Shown here: positions 36,643 to 44,482 of the stretch, in pieces
How the letters are laid out: each line of letters opens with the position of its first letter
Numbering within the stretch: position 1 is the first letter of the stretch
Assembly: GCA_000751555.1 (NCBI GenBank)
Contig: CCEZ01000049.1
Location: 124,001-188,000 of the forward strand
Length of the DNA stretch: 64,000 bases
Direction: 5' to 3'
Source: Anaerosalibacter massiliensis
GTDB taxonomy: Bacteria > Bacillota > Clostridia > Tissierellales > Sporanaerobacteraceae
Notes under the pieces: generated by a model
Database searches by the model: none
The model's input: only the letters and a program-made list of their open reading frames with translations
What the model was told of the DNA's origin: nothing
Position numbers and translations under genes: made by a program

Positions 36643-37278
36643 TTATAATTCCTCAAAGGATTCTATATAAATATCACTTACTCTCTTTATTTCTTCTCTA
36701 TCCTCCCTTGCAGACTCATCTTCTATTCCCATTACATAAAAACCAGCTTTTTTAGCAGCTTCAACGCAGTAAAGAGCATCTTCAAACACTACTATATCAT
36801 TTGGCAAATACCCTAACATTTCTGCTGCTTTTATATATATTCGTGGATCATTTTTAGATATATCTACTTCACCACTAGTCAATATAAATTCAAAGAAATT
36901 TAATATTTTAAGTCTAGTAAGCACAGCCTTAGATAATTCAATGTCAGTTGCAGTAACAATACACATCTTAATATTTTTTAATTTTAATTTTTTAAGGTAT
37001 TCTAACACATATTTTTTAAGTTCTATTTCATATTTATATTCATCTTCTACTAAACTATTAAATTCAGATATCACTTCATCTACAGAAAGATTTAAATGAA
37101 ACTTATCAATAAAATATCTTGAAGATTCTTGAAAACTCATAGTTTTCAATATTTCAGAAAGATTGTCTGGTGGAACTTTTCCTTTACTTTTTAAAAAATC
37201 ATCTCCAATATTTTCCCATACAGACATAGAATTTATAAGTGTTCCATCCAAATCAAAAATTACACCTTTAAATTTCAT
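36643..37278 (-). CDS. HAD-family phosphatase in the thiamine salvage operon
   Basis: A 211-residue HAD-IA hydrolase with the nucleophile motif GVIFDLDGTLINSM, motif II VTATD, motif III K in TSGEVDISKNDPRI and motif IV VVFEDALYCVEAAKKAGF. Phosphoglucomutase/phosphatase type with an alpha-helical cap. It overlaps thiE by 11 bases and is the last gene of the TPP-controlled thiM-thiE unit, so a substrate in the pathway (for example thiamine monophosphate or HMP-P) is possible; the sequence alone does not say. Confidence 0.88.
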   Translation of the reverse strand: MKFKGVIFDLDGTLINSMSVWENIGDDFLKSKGKVPPDNLSEILKTMSFQESSRYFIDKFHLNLSVDEVISEFNSLVEDEYKYEIELKKYVLEYLKKLKLKNIKMCIVTATDIELSKAVLTRLKILNFFEFILTSGEVDISKNDPRIYIKAAEMLGYLPNDIVVFEDALYCVEAAKKAGFYVMGIEDESAREDREEIKRVSDIYIESFEEL

Positions 37279-37915
37279 AATCTACTATCCCTTCTGATAA
37301 CTTTCGCAATCTTTTAGTAGCCTCCAATATATCAGGTTTTGAAAATATTGCAGATATTACACAAATACCATCAATTCCACTTTCCCTTAGTTTTTCTATA
37401 TTGTTTTCATTAATACCGCCAATAGCAACTATAGGTATAGATATGGACTTAGATATTTCTTTCAATTGCTTAATAGAAACATAATTGGCATCAGTCTTTG
37501 TTGATGTTGGAAATACTGAACCTACTCCTAAATAATCTGCGCCATTTTGTTCTGCTAATATTGCCTGTTCTACTGTTTGAACTGAAACTCCAATGATTTT
37601 ATCTTTGCCAATTAATTTTCTAACATCTTTTGCGTTCATATCATCTTGTCCCACATGTACTCCATCTGAATTGACAGCTAAAGCCACATCAATATTATCA
37701 TTTATAACAAAAGGTATGTTATATTTGTCAGTGATTTCCTTTATAACTTTAGCCTCCGTTACAAATTCATCAAAATCCATATTTTTTTCTCTCAACTGAA
37801 TAAAAGTAGCTCCTCCTTTTATTGTATCTTCAACTTGACTTGCTAAAGTAGTACCTTTAAGCCAAGTTCTATCAGTTATAGCATATAAAAGCATAGATTT
37901 TCTATCTAATTTCAA
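37268..37915 (-). CDS. thiE: thiamine-phosphate synthase
   Basis: Joins HMP-PP and thiazole phosphate into thiamine monophosphate. The TIM-barrel protein has LLYAITDRTWL, GGATFIQLREKN, FVINDNIDVALAVNSDGVHVGQDDM, VGVSVQT-type ligand loops (here IIGVSVQTVEQA), YLGVGSVFPTSTK and IVAIGGINENN, all family features. I use the TTG at 37915 with GGGGGTG 6 bases upstream; an ATG at 37930 has no site. It overlaps thiM by 14 bases, so translation is coupled. Confidence 0.95.
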   Translation of the reverse strand: MKLDRKSMLLYAITDRTWLKGTTLASQVEDTIKGGATFIQLREKNMDFDEFVTEAKVIKEITDKYNIPFVINDNIDVALAVNSDGVHVGQDDMNAKDVRKLIGKDKIIGVSVQTVEQAILAEQNGADYLGVGSVFPTSTKTDANYVSIKQLKEISKSISIPIVAIGGINENNIEKLRESGIDGICVISAIFSKPDILEATKRLRKLSEGIVDYEI

Positions 37916-38726
37916 CTTTAGCACCCCCATTTAATATTTCACTATTCATATTGCTCATAAAATCAATAATATATGTTCTATAAGTAGAAGTACCACCACC
38001 TACCTTTTCTAACTTATTATAAGCTAATTCACCACAAAGTCCCATAGCAGAGACTGCAGCTGCTGTTGCTTCCAAAATATTTTCTTTATTTCCACCACAA
38101 AAACTACCAATAACTGTTGTTAGCATACAGCCTGTACCTGTAACTTTAGTCATTAATGGATGTCCATTTCTAATGATATAAGCTTTTTCACTACTAGCTA
38201 CTATATCAATTGCTCCTGTAACTGCAATAATGGCACCTGTTTTCCTACTTAAATCTTTAATATAAACTAAAACTTCATCAATATTATCATCAGATACTGC
38301 ATCCTTGTCATCAGCATCAACCCCCTTTGTTGTACCTCTACCTTTATAAACTGTCTTTATTTCTGATATATTCCCCCTTATAACTGAAAAATTAACTTCT
38401 TTTAATAGATCAAAAATAAATTTAGTCCTGAAAGCAGAAGCACCAACTCCTACAGGATCAAGTACTACAGGATGTCCTAATTTGTTAGCCTTTTTACCTG
38501 CTTTTATCATAGATTGTACTAGTTCTTCATTTAGTGTACCTATATTGATAACTAGTGCATTTGAAATAGAAGTTATATCTTCCACCTCATATATACTGTC
38601 GGACATTGTAGGCGAACCTCCTGCTGCCAATATAATATTTGCACAATCATTAACTGTTACATAATTTGTTATAGTATGGATAATAGGTGTCTTTTCTCTT
38701 ACATTTTCTAAAATATTCTCAAACAT
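37902..38726 (-). CDS. thiM: hydroxyethylthiazole kinase
   Basis: Salvage kinase that phosphorylates 4-methyl-5-hydroxyethylthiazole. A 274-residue ribokinase-like protein: PIIHTITNYVTVNDCANIILAAGGSPTMSD at the start, VVLDPVGVGASAFR, IRGNISEI and the C-terminal TKVTGTGCMLTTVIGSF with the catalytic cysteine/glycine loop. First gene of the second minus-strand TPP unit. With the thiazole importer ThiW upstream in the window it forms a thiazole salvage route. Confidence 0.96.
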   Translation of the reverse strand: MFENILENVREKTPIIHTITNYVTVNDCANIILAAGGSPTMSDSIYEVEDITSISNALVINIGTLNEELVQSMIKAGKKANKLGHPVVLDPVGVGASAFRTKFIFDLLKEVNFSVIRGNISEIKTVYKGRGTTKGVDADDKDAVSDDNIDEVLVYIKDLSRKTGAIIAVTGAIDIVASSEKAYIIRNGHPLMTKVTGTGCMLTTVIGSFCGGNKENILEATAAAVSAMGLCGELAYNKLEKVGGGTSTYRTYIIDFMSNMNSEILNGGAKVEIR

Positions 38727-38752
38727 AATTTCATTCCCCCATCATAAAAAAT

Positions 38753-38780
38753 ATGGGATATACCAACTGGTATATCCCAT
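38753..38780 (-). terminator. riboswitch-linked terminator before thiM
   Basis: Minus strand: ATGGGATATACCA, short loop, TGGTATATCCCAT, then ATTTTTTA. Positioned between the TPP aptamer and thiM. Confidence 0.92.
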
Positions 38781-38792
38781 TAAGTTTCTAAT

Positions 38793-38880
38793 GTTATCCC
38801 TACGTTGGCATTATCCAAATCAGGTTCAGGGTCGAAGTTGCAATTCACTTCCTCTCAGCCTGTATGCACAAGCTCCCCAG
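38793..38880 (-). promoter_or_regulatory. TPP riboswitch controlling thiM-thiE-HAD
   Basis: Minus strand contains GGGGAGCTTGTGC, AGGCTGAGAGGAAGTG, ACCCTGAACCTGATTTGG and TAATGCCAACGTAGGGATAA, the classic THI-element blocks. Confidence 0.96.
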
Positions 38881-39003
38881 TCTTTTACTTTACTATATTA
38901 TATAGTTTAACATAAAAATGCAATTGATGCTAATATAAAGCCCTTTTATTTTTTAATTAATTGGGTATGAAAGTTATAGAATCTATTGAAGGGAGTCGAT
39001 CTT

Positions 39004-39423
39004 ATGAATAAGAAAAAAATAAATGCTAAGTTAAAAGGCAATATGGCTTTTGAAATGAACCTTGATGGTCATACTTTCATTACCGACGCTTCTAAAGATA
39101 TAGGCGGAAATGATTTTGGTCCACGTCCAAAACAGCTTCTTTTAGCAGGATTAATTGGTTGTACAGGTATTGATATTATGTCAATTTTAAGAAAAATGAA
39201 AGTAGAACTAGATGATTTCAATATTGAAGTAGAAACAAACAATACAGAAGAACATCCTAAAGTTTATGAAAATATTCATTTAACTTTCAAGTTTAAAGGA
39301 AAAGACCTTCCTAGAAAGAAAATAGAAAGGGCTGTATATTTATCTCAAGAAAAATATTGTGGTGTTACTGCTATGCTAGAAAAAGCTACCCCTGTTACTT
39401 ATAATATAATATATGAAGAATAA
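39004..39423 (+). CDS. OsmC-family peroxide-resistance protein
   Basis: A 139-residue OsmC-like protein: KLKGNMAFEMNLDGHTFITDAS, RPKQLLLAGLIGCTGIDIMSILRKM and RAVYLSQEKYCGVTAMLEKATPVTY. The two cysteines in GLIGCTG and EKYCGVT are the catalytic pair that reduce organic hydroperoxides. The start at 39004 has GAAGGGAG 7-8 bases upstream; an upstream ATG at 38986 has no site. Single gene ended by a terminator. Confidence 0.93.
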   Translation: MNKKKINAKLKGNMAFEMNLDGHTFITDASKDIGGNDFGPRPKQLLLAGLIGCTGIDIMSILRKMKVELDDFNIEVETNNTEEHPKVYENIHLTFKFKGKDLPRKKIERAVYLSQEKYCGVTAMLEKATPVTYNIIYEE

Positions 39424-39428
39424 AAAAA

Positions 39429-39462
39429 CATTGAGGTTAAGCAAACAGCCTCAATGCTTTTT
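39429..39462. terminator. bidirectional terminator after osmC and the HD-domain gene
   Basis: CATTGAGG, 12-base loop, CCTCAATG with T-runs on both strands, between convergent genes; it overlaps the last codons of the HD gene on the minus strand. Confidence 0.88.
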
Positions 39463-40053
39463 ATCTATACTACCTTTTAATCCAATTTCTTCTGCAATAC
39501 CTTGCATAGCCTTTATTGTTTCTTCTATAACTTTGTTTAAATCCATCCCCAGCATTTCAGCTCCATTTGCAACAACTTCCCTATTAACTCCTGCTGCAAA
39601 ACTTTTGTCTTTCCATTTTTTCTTTACTGATTTTACCTTTAAGTCTAAAAGACTTTTACTTGGACGAACTAAAGCAGTAGCAATTATTAATCCTGTTAAT
39701 TCGTCAATGGTATATAACACTTTTTCCATTGTTTCTAAAGGTTCCACATCAGAACAAATTTTCCAACCGTGACTTTCTATAGCTCGAATATAGTCTTCTG
39801 GCCAGTTTTCTTCCATTAGTATCTCTCTTGTTTTTTTACAATGTTCATCTGGATATATTTCATAATCAAGATCATGAACTAAACCTACTATTCCCCATTT
39901 CTCTATATCCTCTTCATTAAACAGTTTCGCAAAATGAATCATAACAGCCTCTACAGCTAGTCCATGTTTTATATGTCCTTCATCTTTATTGTATTTTTTT
40001 AATAATTCATAAGCATCCTTTCTATTTGGAACATTTGCTTTCATTTTAAACAC
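39451..40053 (-). CDS. HD-domain phosphohydrolase-like protein
   Basis: A 200-residue protein with the HD metal-binding block VGLVHDLDYEIYPDEH, preceded by HGLAVEAVMIHFA and followed by AIESHGW. HD proteins hydrolyse nucleotides or phosphodiesters; this short HDIG-like form lacks any sensing domain. Clostridial relatives are annotated only as HD domain proteins. Substrate unknown. The start region MKANVPNRKDAYELLKKYNKDEGH is typical of the family. Confidence 0.85.
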   Translation of the reverse strand: MFKMKANVPNRKDAYELLKKYNKDEGHIKHGLAVEAVMIHFAKLFNEEDIEKWGIVGLVHDLDYEIYPDEHCKKTREILMEENWPEDYIRAIESHGWKICSDVEPLETMEKVLYTIDELTGLIIATALVRPSKSLLDLKVKSVKKKWKDKSFAAGVNREVVANGAEMLGMDLNKVIEETIKAMQGIAEEIGLKGSIDKKH

Positions 40054-40680
40054 CCCTTATAACTATTTTATTTATTATAATCATTTACACAATATTTTGC
40101 AAGTTCTTCTTTTTAAAAAATTGTATAAACATAAGACACTGGTTAAGAGTCAAGAGAAATACTTTTGATGGATTTTGCTATAGTACTATAAGAATTGATA
40201 TATACAAATTTATATTTTATGATTCTTTTTTAAAAGATATATTGGGGGCTTTTTTATACTCATAATAATATAAGCCCCTTTATAAAAGTTCATATTAATA
40301 TTAATAAATATAATTGTATTCCAAAAGGTTCACGTTTTATTAAAATAGTAAAATTAAGTTGTTTTAATTAGATTCTCTCTATGTTTAATTGATTAGACAC
40401 AAAATAATTCTAAATTAAAAATAGTTAAAGATAGGCTCTTAAACTTTAACTTCTTATTTCTATGTTATTTCCTGCTATTTCCTCTTCTATTTTTCTTGCT
40501 CAATTATCATCACTACAGTATAGACAAAATAGAGAAGAGATAATGTATTTAACTATCTATTCTCTATTAATCATATTGTAATTATTTAATCATTTTTTAA
40601 TACATGTTTTTCTTCATTTTGAAATAATCTATTAAGTATAACTTATCCAGAATGTTAATTCGATTTATCGGTAATAATTT
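40054..40680. other. 627-base gap with no gene seen
   Basis: Very AT-rich, no credible ribosome binding site or protein. One hairpin, GGGGCTT...AAGCCCC near 40244-40279 with a T-rich interior, may be a terminator. The gap separates the HD gene from the radical SAM peptide locus. Confidence 0.6.
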
Positions 40681-42399
40681 CTAAACAGGTGTCACACAAC
40701 CTTTGTATTTAGAATCTAACGTTGAAGAGTAGAAATCATAAAAATTTTTCTTGTTATCCATTAATTGATTAAAACTTCCTATTTCACATATTTCTCCTTC
40801 TTTTATAAATATTATTTCATCATACTTCTTCAATATATTTTCATTTAATTTATGTGTTACCACTATACATGTAGTATTTTTTAGAGAAAGAATTGAATTT
40901 TCGATATTAAGGGCTGTTTGTTTATCTAATGATGAAGTAGCTTCATCTAATATCATAATAGGAGTATTTTTTATGATTGATCTTGCAATAGATACCCTTT
41001 GTTTTTCTCCTCCTGAAAGATTAGAGCCATTTTCTCCTACTTTAGTTTTAATCTCACCATTTAATTTATCTATAAGTGGTTCTAAACCTGAAAGTTTAAT
41101 AGCCCTCTTCAACTCTTCATTACTATATTCTCCAAATAATTTTATATTTTCCTCTATACTCGAATCAAACATATATATATCTTGTTGAATAACTGAAATT
41201 AATCTATAAATATATTCTTTAGATATTAGTTTCATATTAATATCATCTATGAAAATTTCACCATCAAAATTATCAAAGTATCCTAATAACAATTTTAAAA
41301 TAGTGGATTTTCCACTTCCGCTTGGACCTATAATTGCATATTTTTTGTTTTTCTTTATTGTAAATGATACATTCCTTAAAATTTTTCTATCATCTTTATA
41401 TGAGAAAGAAACATTTTTAAAAAATATATTATCATTAAATTCATTTTTTTCTATTAACTTATCAGAACTTTTTTCACTATTAAGTATTTTTTCTATTTTA
41501 TCTATTATTGGTTTACTTCCTTTTAATATATTAAACTTACTAGATATAGTTATAATAGGAAATTTTATATTATTCATAAGTTGTGTTATAGCTATTAATT
41601 CACCTACTGTCAATTTTTTACTTATAACTAAATGAATACCCACAATTAATGAAGTAAAGAATAATGCAAATCCCATTATATTTGACATAATATCTGCAAC
41701 TATAGTGATCTTTTTATACTTGTAATTATTATCTTCAACATTTTTATTATATTTACTATGTTCATCTATTATTTTTTCTTCTATATTAAAACTTTTAATA
41801 ATTTGAAAACCAGATAAGATATCTTTTATTTTAATAGTATATTTACTTAAACTATCAGAGTAACCTTTTTTACAATTACTTATTTTTTTACTAAATAAAA
41901 GTGGTAAATAAATACTTAATATTACAATTATAAATATGCAAATACTAATACGCACATTTATGTACAAAATAGCCCATGCACTTAAAACAAATCTAAATAT
42001 ATTAGATATGATATCAAAAATGCTATTAAAATAATCTTCTTGTATTATCTTCAAATCATTCATTAGTATTGATATATAGTTAGCTGAATTTTTCCCTGAA
42101 AAATTTAATATATCTTTATTTATTATCTTTTTAAAAACATCTTGTCTTAATCTTACAGATGTGTTTTTTATATAACGTGCCTGAAAATTTTGTTGTAAAA
42201 AACTTATTATATATGTAATTGAAACAAAAACTAAAGAGAATAGAACTAATCTTTTAAATTGAATAATAGTTCCTTCATGTGCAAAATTAAATATCCTCTT
42301 AAAGATAAAAGCTATTCCTATGTCTGAAAGTACAACAAAAATTGATAAAACAATGGAACTTATAAATAGTTTCTTATTAGAATATAAATATTTTTTCAC
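40681..42399 (-). CDS. ABC exporter of the radical-SAM peptide locus
   Basis: A 572-residue half-transporter: six-helix membrane domain followed by an ATPase with Walker A YAIIGPSGSGKSTILKLL, signature NLSGGEKQRVSIARSI, Walker B PIMILDEATSSLD and H loop VVTHKLN. It works as a dimer that exports peptides or lipids. It has no N-terminal C39 protease domain. The GTG at 42399 is the start (GGAGGAGG 4-5 bases upstream; the overlapping ATG is followed at once by a stop). It lies downstream of the peptide precursor and the IS3 element; the shared orientation suggests it exports the modified peptide. Confidence 0.85.
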   Translation of the reverse strand: MKKYLYSNKKLFISSIVLSIFVVLSDIGIAFIFKRIFNFAHEGTIIQFKRLVLFSLVFVSITYIISFLQQNFQARYIKNTSVRLRQDVFKKIINKDILNFSGKNSANYISILMNDLKIIQEDYFNSIFDIISNIFRFVLSAWAILYINVRISICIFIIVILSIYLPLLFSKKISNCKKGYSDSLSKYTIKIKDILSGFQIIKSFNIEEKIIDEHSKYNKNVEDNNYKYKKITIVADIMSNIMGFALFFTSLIVGIHLVISKKLTVGELIAITQLMNNIKFPIITISSKFNILKGSKPIIDKIEKILNSEKSSDKLIEKNEFNDNIFFKNVSFSYKDDRKILRNVSFTIKKNKKYAIIGPSGSGKSTILKLLLGYFDNFDGEIFIDDINMKLISKEYIYRLISVIQQDIYMFDSSIEENIKLFGEYSNEELKRAIKLSGLEPLIDKLNGEIKTKVGENGSNLSGGEKQRVSIARSIIKNTPIMILDEATSSLDKQTALNIENSILSLKNTTCIVVTHKLNENILKKYDEIIFIKEGEICEIGSFNQLMDNKKNFYDFYSSTLDSKYKGCVTPV

Positions 42400-42682
42400 A
42401 TAGCCTCCTCCTTTATAAATCACAAATTTAATTAGCTACCCATAAAACGGAATTTTTGCCTCTAGGGTATATTACTTGCCATGTCTCAAGACATACTAGA
42501 ATGTCTGCTAATTACTGTAACTTTTCAGACTATTCCTAAAGAAGTTTAATTATTATCGTTATTTCTTTATGTTTTTCCCTGTGAAATAGTCTATATATAC
42601 TTTACATTTACATAATTATCTTAATACTCTTTCAACATCTTACTTTACCTTTTCATAGATTATCTGGATTGTCAACACTTAT

Positions 42683-43515
42683 TTAGACAGTTTTTTTAAG
42701 GTTATGTAATTTATATTCTTTAGGACTCAAATACCCTAAAGTTGAATGAATCCTAATATTGTTGAACCAATTTACATAGTCAGCTAACATAATTTCTAAC
42801 TGTTCTAAGCTTTCAAAATGATAGTTATTAGCGAATTCAGTTTTAAATATCTTGAATGTAGCTTCATCTACAACATTATCATAGGGACAGCCTTTAATGC
42901 TTAATGAACGCTTAATTTTAAAAGTATCCAGAACTTCATCTATTATTTTGTTTTTGAATTCGTTGCCTCGATCTGTATGAAATAGTATAATATCATCTAA
43001 TCTAGTTTTAACCTTTGCAAAGGCCCTATAAACAAGCCCAGCATCTTTGTTAGGACCAGCACTATAACCAATTATTTCTCTATTAAATAGGTCAACTAAT
43101 AAACATACATAGTTCCATCTTTTATTAACTCTAACGTATGTTAAATCACTGACTACAGCTGCGTACGGCTCATCTGTATTAAACTCCCTATTTAGTTCAT
43201 TAGCAATTTTTGATTCATTACATTTATCCACATAGGCTTATACTGAGCAACTATATAGTTTGATACTAAGCCATTTTGCTTCATTATTCTACCTATTTTT
43301 CTTCTAGATACTATATAGCCTGCTTTTTTAAGCTCGACTTTAATTTTTCTAGTACCATAGTTATTTCTACTCACTTTAAATATTTCTATTACTTTAGGTG
43401 TTATTTCATCTGTAGATTCTTTTGCTTTTGATTCATAATAATAGGTACTTCTAGGGATTTGTAGAACTTTACACATTGCTGATATACTGTATTTGTGAGC
43501 ATTGCTTTTTATCAC
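42683..43515 (-). pseudogene. IS3-family transposase orfB, split by a frameshift near 43200
   Basis: Two overlapping parts. The upstream part (43515 down to 43192) has RSTYYYESKAKESTD and YGTRKIKVELKKAGYIVSRRKIGRIMKQNG, the DNA-binding half of OrfB. The downstream part (43231 down to 42683) has the DDE core: AVVSDLTYVRVNKRWNYVCLLVD, FHTDRGNEF and EATFKIFKTEF. The same 40 bases are read in two frames, so one base change breaks the protein. The break is inside OrfB, not at the normal A/B slippage point. Confidence 0.85.
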
Positions 43516-43517
43516 AT

Positions 43518-43802
43518 TTACTTTCGTCCTAATATCAGCGCCGCTTGCTTTAAAATATCATTCTCCATCTTTAATTGTTGATTTTTCTTCCTTAACTTTA
43601 TTAGTTCATTTTCTTCTGGGGAACGATTATCTTTTTCCTTAAAAGATCCAGTAGTTTGGCTTCTTTTTATCCAGGTATTGAAAGCAGTAGGTGTTAAGTC
43701 ATATTCAGCCATAATATCTTTCTTAGGCTTACCACTTTCAAATAGTTTTACCATTTGTTCTTTGAATTCAGGGGTATAGGTTCCTCTTTCTCTCTTTGTC
43801 AT
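43518..43802 (-). CDS. IS3-family transposase orfA
   Basis: A 94-residue helix-turn-helix protein: MTKRERGTYTPEFKEQMVKLFESGKPKKDIM followed by a leucine-zipper-like tail (LIKLRKKNQQLKMENDILKQAALIL). It is the typical upstream protein of IS3/IS150-group elements, binding the ends and making the OrfAB transposase by minus-one slippage. The next frame begins 2 bases after its stop. It appears intact, although its orfB is not. Confidence 0.9.
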   Translation of the reverse strand: MTKRERGTYTPEFKEQMVKLFESGKPKKDIMAEYDLTPTAFNTWIKRSQTTGSFKEKDNRSPEENELIKLRKKNQQLKMENDILKQAALILGRK

Positions 43803-44064
43803 ATAAACTCTCTCCTTTTTCTATTATTAGTTTACATGACCTTATTTTTATTGTCTAGTTTATTGTAGCCTATCCAATCTGTTTTCTATTTTTTAATATA
43901 AAACCATGTAATATTTAGAATTCTATTTTCTATATAATAAACTGTTATTATACATATTGATACTTTCTTTGGCTTAAATTTGATTGGTTAAACCCAAACT
44001 TATTATATCAATAGATACTCTTTCTGCTCAACCCTGAAAACTATTTATTTAGCAAAAACCAAAT

Positions 44065-44102
44065 AAGTAGAAAAAGGGTACTATAGTACCCTTTTTCTAC
44101 TT
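44065..44102 (-). terminator. palindromic terminator after the peptide precursor
   Basis: 38-base perfect palindrome: AAGTAGAAAAAGGGTAC around a central TATA, then its complement. It follows the precursor stop by about 7 bases. It may cut the exporter off from the precursor transcript. Confidence 0.9.
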
Positions 44103-44109
44103 ATTAATT

Positions 44110-44211
44110 TTAAGCACATCCTCCGCCACATATATTAAAGAATGCACTAGTATCAGAAACTTCATTTTCTAATTCAACAATTTCTGGTGACTCATATTTC
44201 TTGTTATCCAT
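44110..44211 (-). CDS. 33-residue RiPP precursor peptide with a CGGGCA tail
   Basis: A very short gene with a strong AAGGGGGTG ribosome binding site about 6 bases before the ATG. The product has a leader containing KKYESPEIVELE, which resembles the Tyr-x-x-Pro-x-Ile/Leu recognition box bound by PqqD/RRE domains, followed by an acidic stretch and a putative core ending FFNICGGGCA. It sits between the three PqqD-radical SAM genes and the exporter, with its own promoter and terminator. It is the only peptide-sized gene in the locus. Position and leader strongly support it as substrate of the three enzymes; the modification is not known. Confidence 0.85.
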   Translation of the reverse strand: MDNKKYESPEIVELENEVSDTSAFFNICGGGCA

Positions 44212-44298
44212 AGTTTTCACCCCCTTAAATAATTAAATTATATTTTTTAAGTATTAAATACTTTTATTGAAATAGCAAGAATAATCTCTTTCTAACAA

Positions 44299-44327
44299 AT
44301 ATTAGCTATTTATTTTATAGCCTTCAA
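44299..44327 (-). promoter_or_regulatory. likely promoter of the precursor gene
   Basis: Minus strand: TTGAAG, a 17-base spacer, TAATAT. The spacer itself is an inverted repeat, GCTAT and ATAGC around AAAATAA, which could be an operator. It is about 90 bases upstream of the precursor ATG. Motif judgement by eye. Confidence 0.5.
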
Positions 44328-44482
44328 AAAGAGTTATTCTAAACCAATTTCAAACAAACAATAATGTAATTTATATCTTAAAATAATTTTGTTATATCTT
44401 TTTTAAATTACTATTATGTCTCATAAATAAAATCATATAGTTTATTTTTGCATTTTTGTTTATTCCTTTTACAATTAATTTT

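Larger units (their letters stand above)
42670..43870 (-). mobile_element. IS3-family insertion element, probably defective
   Basis: About 1.2 kb carrying orfA and a frame-broken orfB. The two ends share imperfect inverted blocks: TTATTTAGACAGTTTTTTTAAGG at the left and the matching TAGACA...TAAGG pattern at the right. Ends are approximate and no clear target duplication is visible. It separates the peptide precursor from the ABC exporter. Confidence 0.75.

Noticed and set aside
42424-42669. A second small precursor peptide near the exporter
   Set aside because: I read both strands and found no start codon with a ribosome site leading to a cysteine-containing peptide.
43192-43231. Programmed frameshift of IS3 orfA/orfB
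   Set aside because: The break is inside orfB, not at the orfA/orfB junction where slippage normally happens, so it is more likely a disabling mutation.
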